Positions 15,669 to 24,979 of a DNA stretch of 64,000 nucleotides are shown here, in pieces; position 1 is the stretch's first letter; the number at the start of each line of letters is the position of its first letter. The stretch comes from Paraburkholderia nodosa DSM 21604 (lineage in GTDB: Bacteria > Pseudomonadota > Gammaproteobacteria > Burkholderiales > Burkholderiaceae). The DNA lies in contig NZ_JAFA01000042.1 of NCBI RefSeq assembly GCF_000519185.1, positions 1 through 64,000 of the forward strand. Reading direction: 5' to 3'. The translations under genes were made by a program, and so were the position numbers. The notes under the pieces are model-generated. The model saw only the letters and a program-made list of their open reading frames with translations, was not told where the DNA came from and did no database searches.

Positions 15669-16889
15669 TTACACCACGCCCTTGCTGCGCAACGCCGCCA
15701 CTTGCTCCTCGCCGTAGCCAAGCACTTCGCGCAGTACCGCATCGGTATGCTCGCCGAGCGTGGGCGGATGGCTCGCCACGCGCGGCGGCGTTTCGCTCAT
15801 GCGGATGGGATTGCCCACGAGCCGAGCCGTGCCGCCCGAAGGGTGCGGCACGTCTACCTGCAGCCCGCGCGCGATCACCTGCTCGTTCTCGAACACTTCC
15901 GCGAGGTTGTTGATCGGCCCGCACGGCACGCCCGCCGCTTCGAGCGCGCCGATCCAGTCGGCTTTCGTGCGCGTGCGGATCAGATCGGCGACGATCGGCA
16001 CGAGCGTATCGCGATGGCGCACGCGCGCCGGATTGGTCGCGAAGCGCTCGTCGTCGGCAAGCCCGGGCTGGCCCGCCACCTCGACGAACTTGCGGAACTG
16101 CCCGTCGTTGCCGACGGCGAGGATGATCCAGCTGTCGCTCGTCTGGAACGCCTGATAGGGCACGATGTTGGGATGCGCGTTGCCCCAGCGCGCGGGCGGA
16201 TTGCCGCTCGCCAGGTAGTTGGAATTCATGTTCGCGAGCATCGCCACCTGCACGTCGAGCAGCGCCATGTCGATGTACTGGCCCACGCCCGTGCGGTCGC
16301 GGTGCGCGAGCGCCGTCAGCACCGCAATGGTCGAATACATGCCGGTCATGAGGTCGGCGATCGCGACGCCCGCCTTTTGCGGGCCGCCGCCCGGCAGCGC
16401 GTCGCGCTCGCCCGTAATGCTCATGAAGCCGCCCATGCCCTGCACGATGAAGTCGTAGCCCGCGCGGGAGGCGTAGGGCCCGGTCTGGCCGAAGCCGGTG
16501 ACCGAGCAGTAGATGAGGTCGGGCTTCACCTCGCGCAGCGACTCGTAGTCGAGGCCGTATTTCTTCAACTGGCCGGCCTTGTAGTTCTCCAGCACGACAT
16601 CACTTTGCGCGGCCAGCTCGCGCACGATACGCTGCCCCTCGGGCGTGGCGATATCCACCGTTACCGAGCGCTTGTTGCGGTTCGCGGCGAGGTAGTAGGC
16701 GGCCTCGGCTGTGTCCGCGCCATCGGGCGTCTTCAGGTAGGGAGGGCCCCAGTGGCGGGTGTCGTCGCCGGCGCCGGGGCGCTCCACCTTGATCACGTCG
16801 GCGCCGAAGTCGGCGAGAGTCTGTGCGCACCACGGTCCAGCGAGGACGCGGGTGAGATCGAGTACGCGGATATGGCTGAGAGCGCCCAT
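15669..16889 (-). CDS. CoA-transferase family III (CaiB/BaiF)
   Basis: A 406-aa protein with the family III signatures: VLDLTRVLAGPWCAQTLADF (residues 9-28), FGADVIKVERPGAGDDTR, and catalytic aspartate Asp146 in SRAGYDFIVQ. ADLMTGMYSTIAVLTAL and GAGVPCGPINNLAEVF-like segments follow. The family moves CoA between carboxylic acids (oxalate, succinate, carnitine and others). The specific pair cannot be read. It stands alone, with no dehydrogenase or hydratase partner. Confidence 0.9.
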   Translation of the reverse strand: MGALSHIRVLDLTRVLAGPWCAQTLADFGADVIKVERPGAGDDTRHWGPPYLKTPDGADTAEAAYYLAANRNKRSVTVDIATPEGQRIVRELAAQSDVVLENYKAGQLKKYGLDYESLREVKPDLIYCSVTGFGQTGPYASRAGYDFIVQGMGGFMSITGERDALPGGGPQKAGVAIADLMTGMYSTIAVLTALAHRDRTGVGQYIDMALLDVQVAMLANMNSNYLASGNPPARWGNAHPNIVPYQAFQTSDSWIILAVGNDGQFRKFVEVAGQPGLADDERFATNPARVRHRDTLVPIVADLIRTRTKADWIGALEAAGVPCGPINNLAEVFENEQVIARGLQVDVPHPSGGTARLVGNPIRMSETPPRVASHPPTLGEHTDAVLREVLGYGEEQVAALRSKGVV

Positions 16890-17215
16890 GCTGTGTCTTC
16901 CAATGTCGTTCTAAGGCGGCCCGCGAGCGCGCGTGGTGCGCCGGCCGATGCCGCTCATAGTAAGCGAAAAGGCGTGGGATGCGTCAATATTCGGTACAAG
17001 GTTCCGCAGTGCGGAACAAAATCACTCGTGTCGCTAGGCTGCCGCGCGCCCTGTCGCACCCATGCAAACCACGCCGGACGCGCCGCCGCGAGCGCGCGAC
17101 GATCCCGTATAATCGTTCGATTCAGCATCGGGGTTTTTGCCAGTAACGCGGGCCCCGAGCGCGACCACGACAAAGATTCAGCACCGTACGCCCCAGGAAG
17201 GACCCAACGCACGCC
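16890..17215. promoter_or_regulatory. intergenic region with the alaS promoter
   Basis: About 325 bp between two divergent genes with no coding frame I would support. A consensus TATAAT at 17108-17113 gives a likely alaS transcript start near 17120 and a 5' leader of about 95 nt. No clear -35 hexamer lies 17 bp upstream. Confidence 0.5.
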
Positions 17216-19840
17216 ATGAAAGCCGCCGACATCCGCGAGAAATTCCTCAAGTTCTTCGAATCGAAGGGCCACACGATCGTGCGCTCGTCGAGCCTCGTGC
17301 CGGGCAACGACCCGACGCTGCTCTTCACCAACTCGGGCATGGTGCAGTTCAAGGACGTGTTCCTCGGCACCGAGAAGCGCCCGTACACGCGCGCCACGAC
17401 CGCGCAGCGCAGCGTGCGCGCAGGCGGCAAGCACAACGACCTCGAAAACGTCGGCTACACGGCGCGTCACCACACGTTCTTCGAGATGCTCGGCAACTTC
17501 TCGTTCGGCGACTACTTCAAGCGCGACGCGATCCACTACTGCTGGGAACTGCTGACCAAGGTCTACGCGCTGCCGGCAGACAAGCTCACGGTCACCGTCT
17601 ACAAGGAAGACGACGAAGCCTTCGACATCTGGGCGAAGGAAATCGGCGTGCCGGTGGAGCGCATCATCCGTATCGGCGACAACAAGGGTGCGCGCTACGC
17701 CTCGGACAACTTCTGGCAGATGGCCGACACCGGCCCCTGCGGTCCGTGCTCGGAAGTGTTCTACGACCACGGCCCGGAAATCTGGGGCGGGCCCCCGGGG
17801 TCGCCTGAGGAAGACGGCGACCGCTTTATCGAGATCTGGAATCTCGTGTTCATGCAGTTCAACCGCGACGCCCAGGGCAACATGACGCCGCTGCCCAAGC
17901 AGTGCGTCGACACGGGCATGGGTCTCGAGCGTCTCGCCGCGGTGCTGCAGCACGTGCACAGCAACTACGAGATCGACCTGTTCCAGAACCTCATCAAGGC
18001 GGCTTCGCGTGAAACGAACACGCCCGACCTCACGAACAACTCGCTGAAGGTCATTGCCGACCATATCCGCGCGTGCTCGTTCCTGATCGTCGACGGCGTG
18101 ATTCCCGGCAACGAAGGCCGCGGCTACGTGCTGCGCCGTATCGTGCGCCGCGCGATCCGCCACGGTTACAAGCTCGGCCAGAAGGGCGCGTTCTTCCACA
18201 AGCTGGTGGCGGATCTCGTTGCGGAAATGGGCGCCGCCTACCCGGAACTCGCCGAAGCGCAGCAGCGCGTGACGGACGTTCTGCGCCAGGAAGAAGAGCG
18301 CTTCTTCGAGACCATCGAGCACGGCATGTCGATTCTCGAAGCCGAACTCGCGGACCTCGAAGCCAAGGGCGGCAAGACGCTCTCTGGCGAACTCGCGTTC
18401 AAGCTGCACGACACGTACGGCTTCCCGCTCGACCTCACGGCCGACGTTTGCCGCGAACGCAACGTCACGGTCGACGAGCCGGCGTTCGACGAAGCCATGG
18501 CGCGTCAGCGCGAGCAGGCGCGCGCGGCAGGCAAGTTCAAGATGACGCAGGGCCTCGAATACTCGGGCGCGAAGACGACGTTCCACGGCTACGAGGAAAT
18601 CGCGTTCGACGACGCGAAGGTCGTCGCGCTCTACGTGGACGGCGCGTCGGTCACCGAAGTGAAGACGGGCCAGGACGCCGTGGTCGTGCTCGACCACACG
18701 CCGTTCTACGCGGAGTCGGGCGGCCAGGTGGGCGACCAGGGCGTGATCTCGAACGCGAGCATCCGTTTCGCCGTGGCCGACACGCTCAAGGTTCAGGCCG
18801 ATGTGAGCGGCCACCACGGCACGCTCGAGCAGGGCACGCTCAAGGTGGGCGACGTCGTGAAGGCGGAAATCGACGCCATCCTCCGCGCCCGCACGGCGCG
18901 CAACCATTCGGCCACGCACTTGATGCACAAGGCGCTGCGCGAAGTGCTCGGCTCGCACGTGCAGCAGAAGGGCTCGCTCGTCGACGCGGATAAAACCCGC
19001 TTCGACTTCGCCCACAACGCACCGATGACGGACGACGAGATCCGCCGCGTCGAGCAGATCGTCAACGCGGAAGTGCTCGCGAACGCGCCCGGCATCGTGC
19101 GCGTGATGTCGTACGACGACGCGGTGAAGGGCGGCGCGATGGCGCTGTTCGGCGAGAAGTACGGCGACGAAGTGCGCGTGCTCGACCTCGGGTTCTCGCG
19201 CGAGCTGTGCGGCGGCACGCACGTCACGCGCAGCGGCGACATCGGTTTCTTCAAGATCGTGATGGAAGGCGGCGTGGCCGCAGGCATCCGCCGCGTGGAA
19301 GCGATCACGGGCGACAACGCCGTGCGCTTCGTGCAGGAGCTCGATGCGCGCGTGAATGCGGCAGCGGCGGCGCTCAAGGCGCAACCTTCGGAACTGACCC
19401 AGCGTATCGCGCAGGTGCAGGACCAGGTGAAGTCGCTCGAGAAGGAACTGGGCGCGCTCAAGTCGAAGCTCGCTTCGAGCCAGGGCGACGAGCTCGTGGG
19501 GCAGGCCATCGAAGTCAACGGCGTGCACGTGCTGGCCGCGACGCTCGATGGCGCCGATTCGAAGACGCTGCGCGAGACCGTGGACAAGCTCAAGGACAAG
19601 CTCAAGAGCGCGGCGATCGTGCTGGCGGCTGTTGACGGCGGCAAGGTCAGCCTGATCGCGGGCGTAACCGCCGAGGCGAGCAAGAAGGTCAAGGCCGGCG
19701 AACTCGTGAACTTCGTCGCCCAGCAGGTCGGCGGCAAGGGCGGCGGCCGTCCCGACATGGCTCAGGCGGGCGGCACCGAGCCGGCCAACCTGCCGGCCGC
19801 GCTCGCCGGCGTGAAGGGCTGGGTCGAAGCGAAGCTGTAA
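17216..19840 (+). CDS. alaS: alanyl-tRNA synthetase
   Basis: An 874-aa class II synthetase. Landmarks in order: catalytic core with [20 protein letters not shown]-type motif 1 (residues about 13-33) and [19 protein letters not shown] (motif 2); the editing domain with [13 protein letters not shown] (HxxxH) and ELCGGTHV (CxxxH); and the C-terminal coiled coil and glycine-rich C-Ala domain ending [15 protein letters not shown]. All zinc-site residues of the editing domain are visible. It starts [10 protein letters not shown] and ends before a clear terminator. Confidence 0.98.
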   Translation: MKAADIREKFLKFFESKGHTIVRSSSLVPGNDPTLLFTNSGMVQFKDVFLGTEKRPYTRATTAQRSVRAGGKHNDLENVGYTARHHTFFEMLGNFSFGDYFKRDAIHYCWELLTKVYALPADKLTVTVYKEDDEAFDIWAKEIGVPVERIIRIGDNKGARYASDNFWQMADTGPCGPCSEVFYDHGPEIWGGPPGSPEEDGDRFIEIWNLVFMQFNRDAQGNMTPLPKQCVDTGMGLERLAAVLQHVHSNYEIDLFQNLIKAASRETNTPDLTNNSLKVIADHIRACSFLIVDGVIPGNEGRGYVLRRIVRRAIRHGYKLGQKGAFFHKLVADLVAEMGAAYPELAEAQQRVTDVLRQEEERFFETIEHGMSILEAELADLEAKGGKTLSGELAFKLHDTYGFPLDLTADVCRERNVTVDEPAFDEAMARQREQARAAGKFKMTQGLEYSGAKTTFHGYEEIAFDDAKVVALYVDGASVTEVKTGQDAVVVLDHTPFYAESGGQVGDQGVISNASIRFAVADTLKVQADVSGHHGTLEQGTLKVGDVVKAEIDAILRARTARNHSATHLMHKALREVLGSHVQQKGSLVDADKTRFDFAHNAPMTDDEIRRVEQIVNAEVLANAPGIVRVMSYDDAVKGGAMALFGEKYGDEVRVLDLGFSRELCGGTHVTRSGDIGFFKIVMEGGVAAGIRRVEAITGDNAVRFVQELDARVNAAAAALKAQPSELTQRIAQVQDQVKSLEKELGALKSKLASSQGDELVGQAIEVNGVHVLAATLDGADSKTLRETVDKLKDKLKSAAIVLAAVDGGKVSLIAGVTAEASKKVKAGELVNFVAQQVGGKGGGRPDMAQAGGTEPANLPAALAGVKGWVEAKL

Positions 19841-19880
19841 CCCGCGCGTCGCGGCTTGAATGCCGCTTTGCGACGAAGAG

Positions 19881-19907
19881 GGGCTGTCCGTGAGGGCAGC
19901 CCTTTTT
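19881..19907 (+). terminator. alaS terminator
   Basis: GGGCTGTCC/GGGCAGCCC stem (one G-T wobble), loop GTGA, then TTTTTGTTT, about 40 bases after the alaS stop. Confidence 0.88.
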
Positions 19908-19924
19908 GTTTCCCGCGCGGCTTG

Positions 19925-20860
19925 TCAGGCGTGAAGGCCTGCGGGCGTGGCTGCCGCTTCAGCCGTTAATTGCGCCGTGCTGCCCGTGCGTTGCGCATCC
20001 TCCAGCAGCGCGTCCTTCAACGCGCCGAGCGCAGGCGAATAGTGGCCACGCCGCCAGGCAAGCAGCGTGTCGATCTGACCGAGCTTGCCAAGCGAATGAA
20101 TCGTGACGTCGTCGGCACTGCGTGGCAGTTCGAGCACCGAACGCGGCGCGACGGCCACACCCGCGCCCGCCGCCACGCACGCAATGATCGCGTGATATGA
20201 GCCCAGTTCCAGCACGCGCGAAGGCCGGATGCCATGCTCCAGATACCAGCGCTCGACATAGGCGCGATACGCGCAGCTGCGTTCGAACGCGACGAGCGTG
20301 GAGAGCGCGATGTCGTCGGGCTGGCGGATCGGCCGGTGGCCGCGCGGCGTGATCATCACGAGTTCTTCGCGATAGACCGGCACGTGCTCGAATATTTCAG
20401 GGTCCGGCAGTCCGTCGAGCGGCGTGGCGATCAGCGCCGCATCGACTGCGTATTCGCGCAGGCGCTCGATCATCGTGCCGGTCGTGCCCGTTTCCAGTTC
20501 GAGCGTGACTTCGGGCCACGTCTGGTGATAGCGCGCGAGCGGGCCAGGCAGACGGCTTGCTGCAGCGCTCTCCATGGTGCCGAGGCGCAGGCGTCCCGCC
20601 GGACGCCCGGCCTTCAGCGCGTGGCGCGCTTCGTCCGCGAGCGCGAGCAGGCGCTCGGCGTAGGGCAGCAGGGTTTCGCCAGCGGGCGTGAGAATCAGGC
20701 GGCGGCCCTCGCGCGTGAAGAGCGGGGTGCCGAGTTGATCTTCGAGCTGCTTGATGCGCGTGGTCACGTTCGACTGCACGCGGTTGAGCTTGGCAGCGGC
20801 TCGCGTCACGCCGTTTTCCCGCACGACCGCCCGAAAAATCGCCAGTTCGGCAAGGTCCAT
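19925..20860 (-). CDS. LysR-family transcriptional regulator
   Basis: A 311-aa regulator: N-terminal winged helix (MDLAELAIFRAVVRENGVTR, then AAAKLNRVQSNVTTRIKQLE as the recognition helix region) and a periplasmic-binding-like effector domain (GRLRLGTMESAAASRLPGPLA onward). The start at 20860 has a strong RBS (GAGGAGA); an upstream ATG would add 13 residues unlike the family. It is divergent from an MFS transporter gene with a 97-bp shared control region, the classic arrangement for a LysR regulator and its target. The effector is unknown. Confidence 0.92.
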   Translation of the reverse strand: MDLAELAIFRAVVRENGVTRAAAKLNRVQSNVTTRIKQLEDQLGTPLFTREGRRLILTPAGETLLPYAERLLALADEARHALKAGRPAGRLRLGTMESAAASRLPGPLARYHQTWPEVTLELETGTTGTMIERLREYAVDAALIATPLDGLPDPEIFEHVPVYREELVMITPRGHRPIRQPDDIALSTLVAFERSCAYRAYVERWYLEHGIRPSRVLELGSYHAIIACVAAGAGVAVAPRSVLELPRSADDVTIHSLGKLGQIDTLLAWRRGHYSPALGALKDALLEDAQRTGSTAQLTAEAAATPAGLHA

Positions 20861-20873
20861 AGTTCTCTCCTCG

Positions 20874-20934
20874 GAATGCATCGATTCATGATAATTCATT
20901 TTTCGTGAACGATAGAATCGCCTACGATGGTAGG
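20874..20934. promoter_or_regulatory. putative LysR operator region
   Basis: Two dyads lie between the divergent lysR and MFS genes: GAATGCATCGATTC (20874-20887) and the perfect CCTACGATGGTAGG (20921-20934). Their placement, one next to each gene, fits recognition and activation sites of a LysR regulator. Binding is inferred. Confidence 0.4.
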
Positions 20935-20957
20935 TAGCCGCTTAATCCGCCGATCTC

Positions 20958-22187
20958 ATGAACGATTACGTCCCCCGCGCCGTCCACGTTTCCGAACCCC
21001 GCCCGCATGCCGGTCGGCGCGCGGCGTTGGCCTGCATGGTGACGCTCGCCATCGCGCTGGGCGTCGGGCGCTTCGCCTTTACGCCGCTGTTGCCGCTGAT
21101 GCTGCACGGCGGCGCGCTCGACCTGCGTCACGGCGGCTGGCTCGCCTCGCTGAACTACGCGGGTTACTTCGTTGGCGCGATCAGCTGCGTCGCGCTGCGC
21201 ACGGCGCCCGCGAAGATCGTGCGCGCGGGCCTCGTGGTCACGGTGCTCCTCACGCTCGCGATGGGCCTCACCCAGCAGTTCTGGATCTGGGCCGTGGTGC
21301 GCTTCGTGGCGGGCGCGGTGAGCGCGTGGACCTTCGTGTTCGCCTCGCAGTGGGGCCTGCGGCGGCTCGCGCAGCTCGGCGCGAACGAGTGGGGCGGCGT
21401 GATCTACACCGGTCCCGGCGTCGGCATCATTGCGACCGGGTTGTTCGTGAGCGCGGCCGGTGGTCTTGGCGCGCGCGCGGGCTGGATCGGCTTCGGGCTG
21501 ATCAGCGCGCTGCTCGCCGCCGTCGTCTGGTCGACGTTTGGGGAAGACATGCGCGCGCTCGCGCCGCGTCCCGCCGCGCGTGCTGCGGCTAGCGTCGCGC
21601 GCAAGGAGCGCGACGGCCGCCGCGCCGACGCCTTCTGGCTCGTGCTGCTCTACGGCGTGCCCGGCTTCGGCTACATCATCACGGCGACGTTCCTGCCCGT
21701 GATCGCACGCCATGCACTGCCCGGCTCGGCGTGGCCCGACCTGTTCTGGCCGATGTTCGGCGCGGCGCTGATCGCCGGCGCGCTGCTGGCTGCGCGCCTC
21801 CCGCTACATTGGGACAACCGCCTGATGCTGGCGGGCGCCTACGTGCTGCAGGCCATGGGCATTGCGCTCGGCATCATCTGGCCCAACGCCGCGGGCTTCT
21901 CGTTCGGCAGCGTGTTGATCGGCCTGCCGTTCACGGCGATCACGCTCTTCGCGATGCGCGAGGCGCGTCTGCTGCGCGGCGAGCATGCCGCCGCGCTGAT
22001 GGGTTATGCGACGGCCGCCTATGGCGTCGGGCAGATCGCGGGGCCGCTCGTGGCCGCGCCGCTCGCGGCGTCGACGGGCTCGTTCTCGCCTTCGCTGTGG
22101 CTCGCGGCGGCTGCGCTCGTGGCCGGCGCGATCGGGCTCGTATGGCGGGCCTGGCATACGCGCGAGGCCGCACGCGGACTCCGATAG
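20958..22187 (+). CDS. YbfB/YjiJ family MFS transporter
   Basis: A 409-aa protein with 12 predicted helices. The N-terminus (LGVGRFAFTPLLPLMLHGGAL, residues about 34-54) is the YbfB/YjiJ family marker, and GWLASLNYAGYFVGAI follows. The substrate is unknown; the family are presumed exporters. It is divergently transcribed from the LysR gene, which probably controls it. Confidence 0.88.
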   Translation: MNDYVPRAVHVSEPRPHAGRRAALACMVTLAIALGVGRFAFTPLLPLMLHGGALDLRHGGWLASLNYAGYFVGAISCVALRTAPAKIVRAGLVVTVLLTLAMGLTQQFWIWAVVRFVAGAVSAWTFVFASQWGLRRLAQLGANEWGGVIYTGPGVGIIATGLFVSAAGGLGARAGWIGFGLISALLAAVVWSTFGEDMRALAPRPAARAAASVARKERDGRRADAFWLVLLYGVPGFGYIITATFLPVIARHALPGSAWPDLFWPMFGAALIAGALLAARLPLHWDNRLMLAGAYVLQAMGIALGIIWPNAAGFSFGSVLIGLPFTAITLFAMREARLLRGEHAAALMGYATAAYGVGQIAGPLVAAPLAASTGSFSPSLWLAAAALVAGAIGLVWRAWHTREAARGLR

Positions 22188-22280
22188 CACACTAGAATGG
22201 ACGCTTTCGCGCAAGCCGCGAGCGTGTCCGCCGGGCCGCGCGGCCGGTTCCCAGCGCCATCGACCCGTGTCTTTCCCCCC

Positions 22281-22811
22281 ATGAGCGACTACCAGTTTTG
22301 CCCGCGCTGTGCCACGCGCCTGACCGAGCGCGCCGATCCCGCCCACGAAGGCGGCCGTGTGCGTCTTGCCTGCCCGGACCACGCCTGTGGCTATGTCCAC
22401 TGGAACAATCCGCTGCCCGTCGTGGCGGCGATCGTCGAGTACGAGGGCCGCATTCTGCTGGCCCGTAACGCGGCCTGGCCCGAGGGCATGTTCGCGCTCG
22501 TCACCGGCTTTCTCGAAAACGGCGAGACGCCCGAAGAGGGCATCGCGCGCGAAGTGCATGAAGAAACCGCGCTGCGCGCCGAGAGCGTCGAACTGGTTGG
22601 CGTGTACGAGTTCATGCGCAAGAACGAGCTCATCATCGCGTATCACGTGAAGGCGTCGGGCACGATCGCGCTCTCGCCGGAACTGCTCGAATACCGCCTC
22701 GTCGAGCCCGCGAAGCTGCGGCCGTGGCGCGCGGGCACGGGCCAGGCGCTCGGCGAATGGATGCGCCGGCGCGGCCTGCCGTTCGAGTTCGTCGAGCGTC
22801 CGGGCCAGTGA
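22281..22811 (+). CDS. zinc-ribbon NUDIX hydrolase (NudC-like)
   Basis: A 176-aa protein: an N-terminal zinc ribbon (Cys7, Cys10, Cys31, Cys36 in FCPRC and CPDHACG), then a NUDIX box G76-x5-E82-x7-R90-E91-V-x-E94-E95. The usual glycine of EExxG is Ala97. The zinc ribbon followed by NUDIX is the order in NADH pyrophosphatase NudC, but the protein is shorter and lacks the long N-terminal domain and the SQPWPFPxS signature, so the substrate is open. The start at 22281 is set by the zinc ribbon. Confidence 0.88.
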   Translation: MSDYQFCPRCATRLTERADPAHEGGRVRLACPDHACGYVHWNNPLPVVAAIVEYEGRILLARNAAWPEGMFALVTGFLENGETPEEGIAREVHEETALRAESVELVGVYEFMRKNELIIAYHVKASGTIALSPELLEYRLVEPAKLRPWRAGTGQALGEWMRRRGLPFEFVERPGQ

Positions 22812-22863
22812 TCGCCGCGCGCCAAGCGACGCTTTCCCGCCACGCCTTCCCTGGATCTCTTCG

Positions 22864-23304
22864 ATGAACCGACCCGTCACCGTCGCCCGCTCCGGGTATC
22901 GTCACTACCTGCCGATCGGCACGCGCTGGATGGACAACGATGTCTACGGGCACGTGAACAACGTCGTCTACTACAGCTATTTCGACACCGTGGTGAACGA
23001 GTATCTGATTCGCGCGGGCGCGCTGGACATCGAGCACGGCACGACCATCGGGCTCGTCGTCGAAACGCAGTGCAACTACTTCGCGCCGCTCGTGTTTCCG
23101 GAGCGCGTGGAGGCAGGGTTGCGCGTTGCGCGTCTCCGGTCGTCGAGCGTGCGCTACGAGGTCGGGCTCTTTCGCGAAGGCGAGGATGCGCCCGCGGCGC
23201 AGGGGCATTTCGTGCACGTCTACGTCGACCGGGCGACGCGCCGGCCCGTGAGCGCGTTGCCCGACGCGCTGCGCGCGGCGCTCGAGCTGCTCGTCGTCGG
23301 CTAG
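22864..23304 (+). CDS. acyl-CoA thioesterase, hot-dog fold (YbgC/4HBT type)
   Basis: A 146-aa single hot-dog domain with the 4HBT signature RWMDNDVYGHVNNVVYYSYFD (residues about 21-41, Asp26 as the catalytic acid in the family). It should hydrolyse acyl-CoA thioesters. It follows the NUDIX gene by 52 bp on the same strand. Its stop codon is the TAG of the first unit of a 14-bp tandem repeat. Confidence 0.9.
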   Translation: MNRPVTVARSGYRHYLPIGTRWMDNDVYGHVNNVVYYSYFDTVVNEYLIRAGALDIEHGTTIGLVVETQCNYFAPLVFPERVEAGLRVARLRSSSVRYEVGLFREGEDAPAAQGHFVHVYVDRATRRPVSALPDALRAALELLVVG

Positions 23305-23366
23305 ACGCGGTTGGCTAGACGCGGTCGGCTAGACGCGGTCGGCCAGACGCGGTCGGCTAGACGCGC
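23298..23366 (+). repeat. 14-bp tandem repeat, five units
   Basis: Five head-to-tail copies of CGGCTAGACGCGGT, at 23298, 23312, 23326, 23340 and 23354, with single-base changes and the last unit truncated. The first unit includes the TAG stop of the thioesterase gene. The array fills the whole gap to the convergent gene. Because 14 is not a multiple of three, copy-number change does not extend the protein. Confidence 0.9.
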
Positions 23367-23367
23367 C

Positions 23368-24279
23368 TCAGCGCGGCACGCTCACGCGTTCGAGCGCCGT
23401 CATCGGGCCGAGCTGCGCGAGCGTCTGCAACTGCGCCGCATTGCGCACGAAGAACGAGCCGGCAAAGCCGAGCGAGTTGACCGAGATGCCCTCGACCCAT
23501 TCCGTCGTGCGCGGCACCACCAGCATCCACCGCCGCGTGACGAGCAGGTTGTATGGGGCGCCCTGATGCGCGACGCCGCCCACGTCGATTGCGGGCACGC
23601 CCGCCGCGTCCAGCAGCGCGCGATAGCAGTCGAGTGCGACCTGTGTGGCATCTTCGGCCGTGCCGATGTCGGGGCCGAGATCGAGGCGCGCGAACGCATG
23701 GCGAAACGCGAGCCCCGGCACGATCGCGATGGGACGCGCGCCGTGGACCGCCTGCGCACCGCCGAGCAGCGCTTCGAGCGGCGCCACGTGAGGCGCGTCG
23801 CCTGCGAGCGGCAGCGGCACCATCTGCAAATGCTTGTGCGGCTGGCTCGCGCCTGCGGCTGCGCCGCCGTTGTAGAACCCGAGTCCGTCGATCTCGCGCA
23901 GCACCGCGATCAGCGCGGTGAAGTCCGCCGCGTCGAGCAGCGCTTCCTGCGGTTCGTAGCGCCGCGTCACGATCAGCAGATGCCGGTCAATCACATTGAA
24001 CTTGTTGAGCAGCGCGACGTGGGTGGGCGAGAGGTCGCCGACGAAAAGATCGGGCTCGTAAGGCAGGAACGGATCGCGCGGCGCCGCTCCAGTGGATGAA
24101 ATCGAAGTCTGCGGCGTGAACCGCGCCGCCTCCTTGCGCGCGAGATTCCCGGCCACGCGCACGGAGAAACGCATGCCGCCATCGTCGATGAAGGTATGCG
24201 CCGTCTCGATGGGATGGAGCGCGCCGCACGCGAGCGCGTGCGCCGTCTGCCGCCCGATCGCCGCGCACAGCGTTGTCAT
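23368..24279 (-). CDS. ATP adenylyltransferase / Ap4A phosphorylase
   Basis: A 303-aa member of the Apa1/Apa2 branch of the HIT-like superfamily. Landmarks: LNKFNVIDRHLLIVTRRYEP (residues 91-110) and the active site GAAAGASQPHKHLQMVPLP with His148-x-His150-x-Gln152. It should phosphorolyse diadenosine tetraphosphate to ATP and ADP, or run the reverse. It lies 6 bp downstream of the adenosine-specific kinase gene in the same orientation, so the two form an adenine-nucleotide operon. Confidence 0.88.
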   Translation of the reverse strand: MTTLCAAIGRQTAHALACGALHPIETAHTFIDDGGMRFSVRVAGNLARKEAARFTPQTSISSTGAAPRDPFLPYEPDLFVGDLSPTHVALLNKFNVIDRHLLIVTRRYEPQEALLDAADFTALIAVLREIDGLGFYNGGAAAGASQPHKHLQMVPLPLAGDAPHVAPLEALLGGAQAVHGARPIAIVPGLAFRHAFARLDLGPDIGTAEDATQVALDCYRALLDAAGVPAIDVGGVAHQGAPYNLLVTRRWMLVVPRTTEWVEGISVNSLGFAGSFFVRNAAQLQTLAQLGPMTALERVSVPR

Positions 24280-24285
24280 CGGCGC

Positions 24286-24771
24286 TCAGGCCTTGTAGCC
24301 GATGGCGCGCAACAGGTCCTTGCGCCAGCGCACGTCGTCCTCGGCCTCGACGCCCAGCGGCGGCATGCCGTCCACCACGCCGACGATGCCGCGCCCCTGG
24401 TCCGTCTCCGCGATCAGCACCTGCGTAGGGTTCGCGGTGGCGCAGAAGATGCGGCAGACCTCGGGCACGGCCTTGATCGTGTTGAGCACGTTGATGGGGA
24501 AGAAGCCGTCGCCGAGAAAGACGATGAAGCTGTGACCTGCCGCGATGCGCAACGCGTTTTGCGTCGCCATCTCGATGAGCGCGTCCTGCGTGCCCGAGCG
24601 CCGCACGAGCCGCTTGCCCGACGCCTCGCAGAACGCGATGCCGAACTGGATGCCCGGCACCGTGCCGTAGAGCGCCTCGTGCAGATCCTCGACGGATTTG
24701 ATGAAGTGGGTCTGGCCAAGGATGAAGTTGGTGGCTTCGGGCTTTTCGATCTCTACCGTGGACAGTTGCAT
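24286..24771 (-). CDS. adenosine-specific kinase family protein
   Basis: A 161-aa protein of the small family first described in archaea (PAE2307-like, DUF355): NFILGQTHFIKSVEDLHEAL near the N-terminus, IQFGIAFCEASGKRLVR, AGHSFIVFLGDGFFPINVLN, EVCRIFCATANPTQVLIAET and GRGIVGVVDGMPPLGVE. Sequence conservation is strong. The biochemical role is inferred from the archaeal structure. The start at 24771 has GAGG with 7-nt spacing. First gene of a two-gene operon with Ap4A phosphorylase. Confidence 0.85.
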   Translation of the reverse strand: MQLSTVEIEKPEATNFILGQTHFIKSVEDLHEALYGTVPGIQFGIAFCEASGKRLVRRSGTQDALIEMATQNALRIAAGHSFIVFLGDGFFPINVLNTIKAVPEVCRIFCATANPTQVLIAETDQGRGIVGVVDGMPPLGVEAEDDVRWRKDLLRAIGYKA

Positions 24772-24905
24772 GGCGAACCTCGCGCGCGGGCGTCTCGAAA
24801 GCGCCGCCTTTCGCCGGGCCGAAGAGGCTGGCGGGCGGCGGCGGCCAACCACAAGCCTAGTACGAAGTCGCGGCGAGGCAAAGCGTGTGCAGGCGCACAA
24901 CGAAC

Positions 24906-24940
24906 AACGGCCGGAGCCCCGAGGGGCGTCCGGCCGTTTT
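24906..24940 (-). terminator. terminator of fsr
   Basis: AACGGCCGGA/TCCGGCCGTT perfect 10-bp stem with a GC-rich loop, 40 bases after the fsr stop. The minus-strand tail GTTGTTCGTTG is T-rich, though not a clean T run. Confidence 0.7.
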
Positions 24941-24979
24941 GCAGAGCGACGCGTGCGCCGCTGCGCTTGTGCCGCCTGC

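Noticed and set aside
16955-19528. An 857-codon minus-strand frame across alaS
   Set aside because: The product is a low-complexity His/Arg/Val-rich string with no motif, and alaS on the other strand is beyond doubt. The same applies to long antisense frames over glnS, the MCP gene, iolD, valS, uvrD, prpE, the FUSC gene, the outer-membrane factor and the FAD oxidase.
22281-22811. Calling the zinc-ribbon NUDIX gene nudC outright
   Set aside because: It lacks the NudC N-terminal domain and the SQPWPFPxS signature, so NADH pyrophosphatase activity is not supported.
23298-23366. The tandem array as a CRISPR or as a terminator
   Set aside because: Units are contiguous with no spacers, and there is no hairpin or T run.
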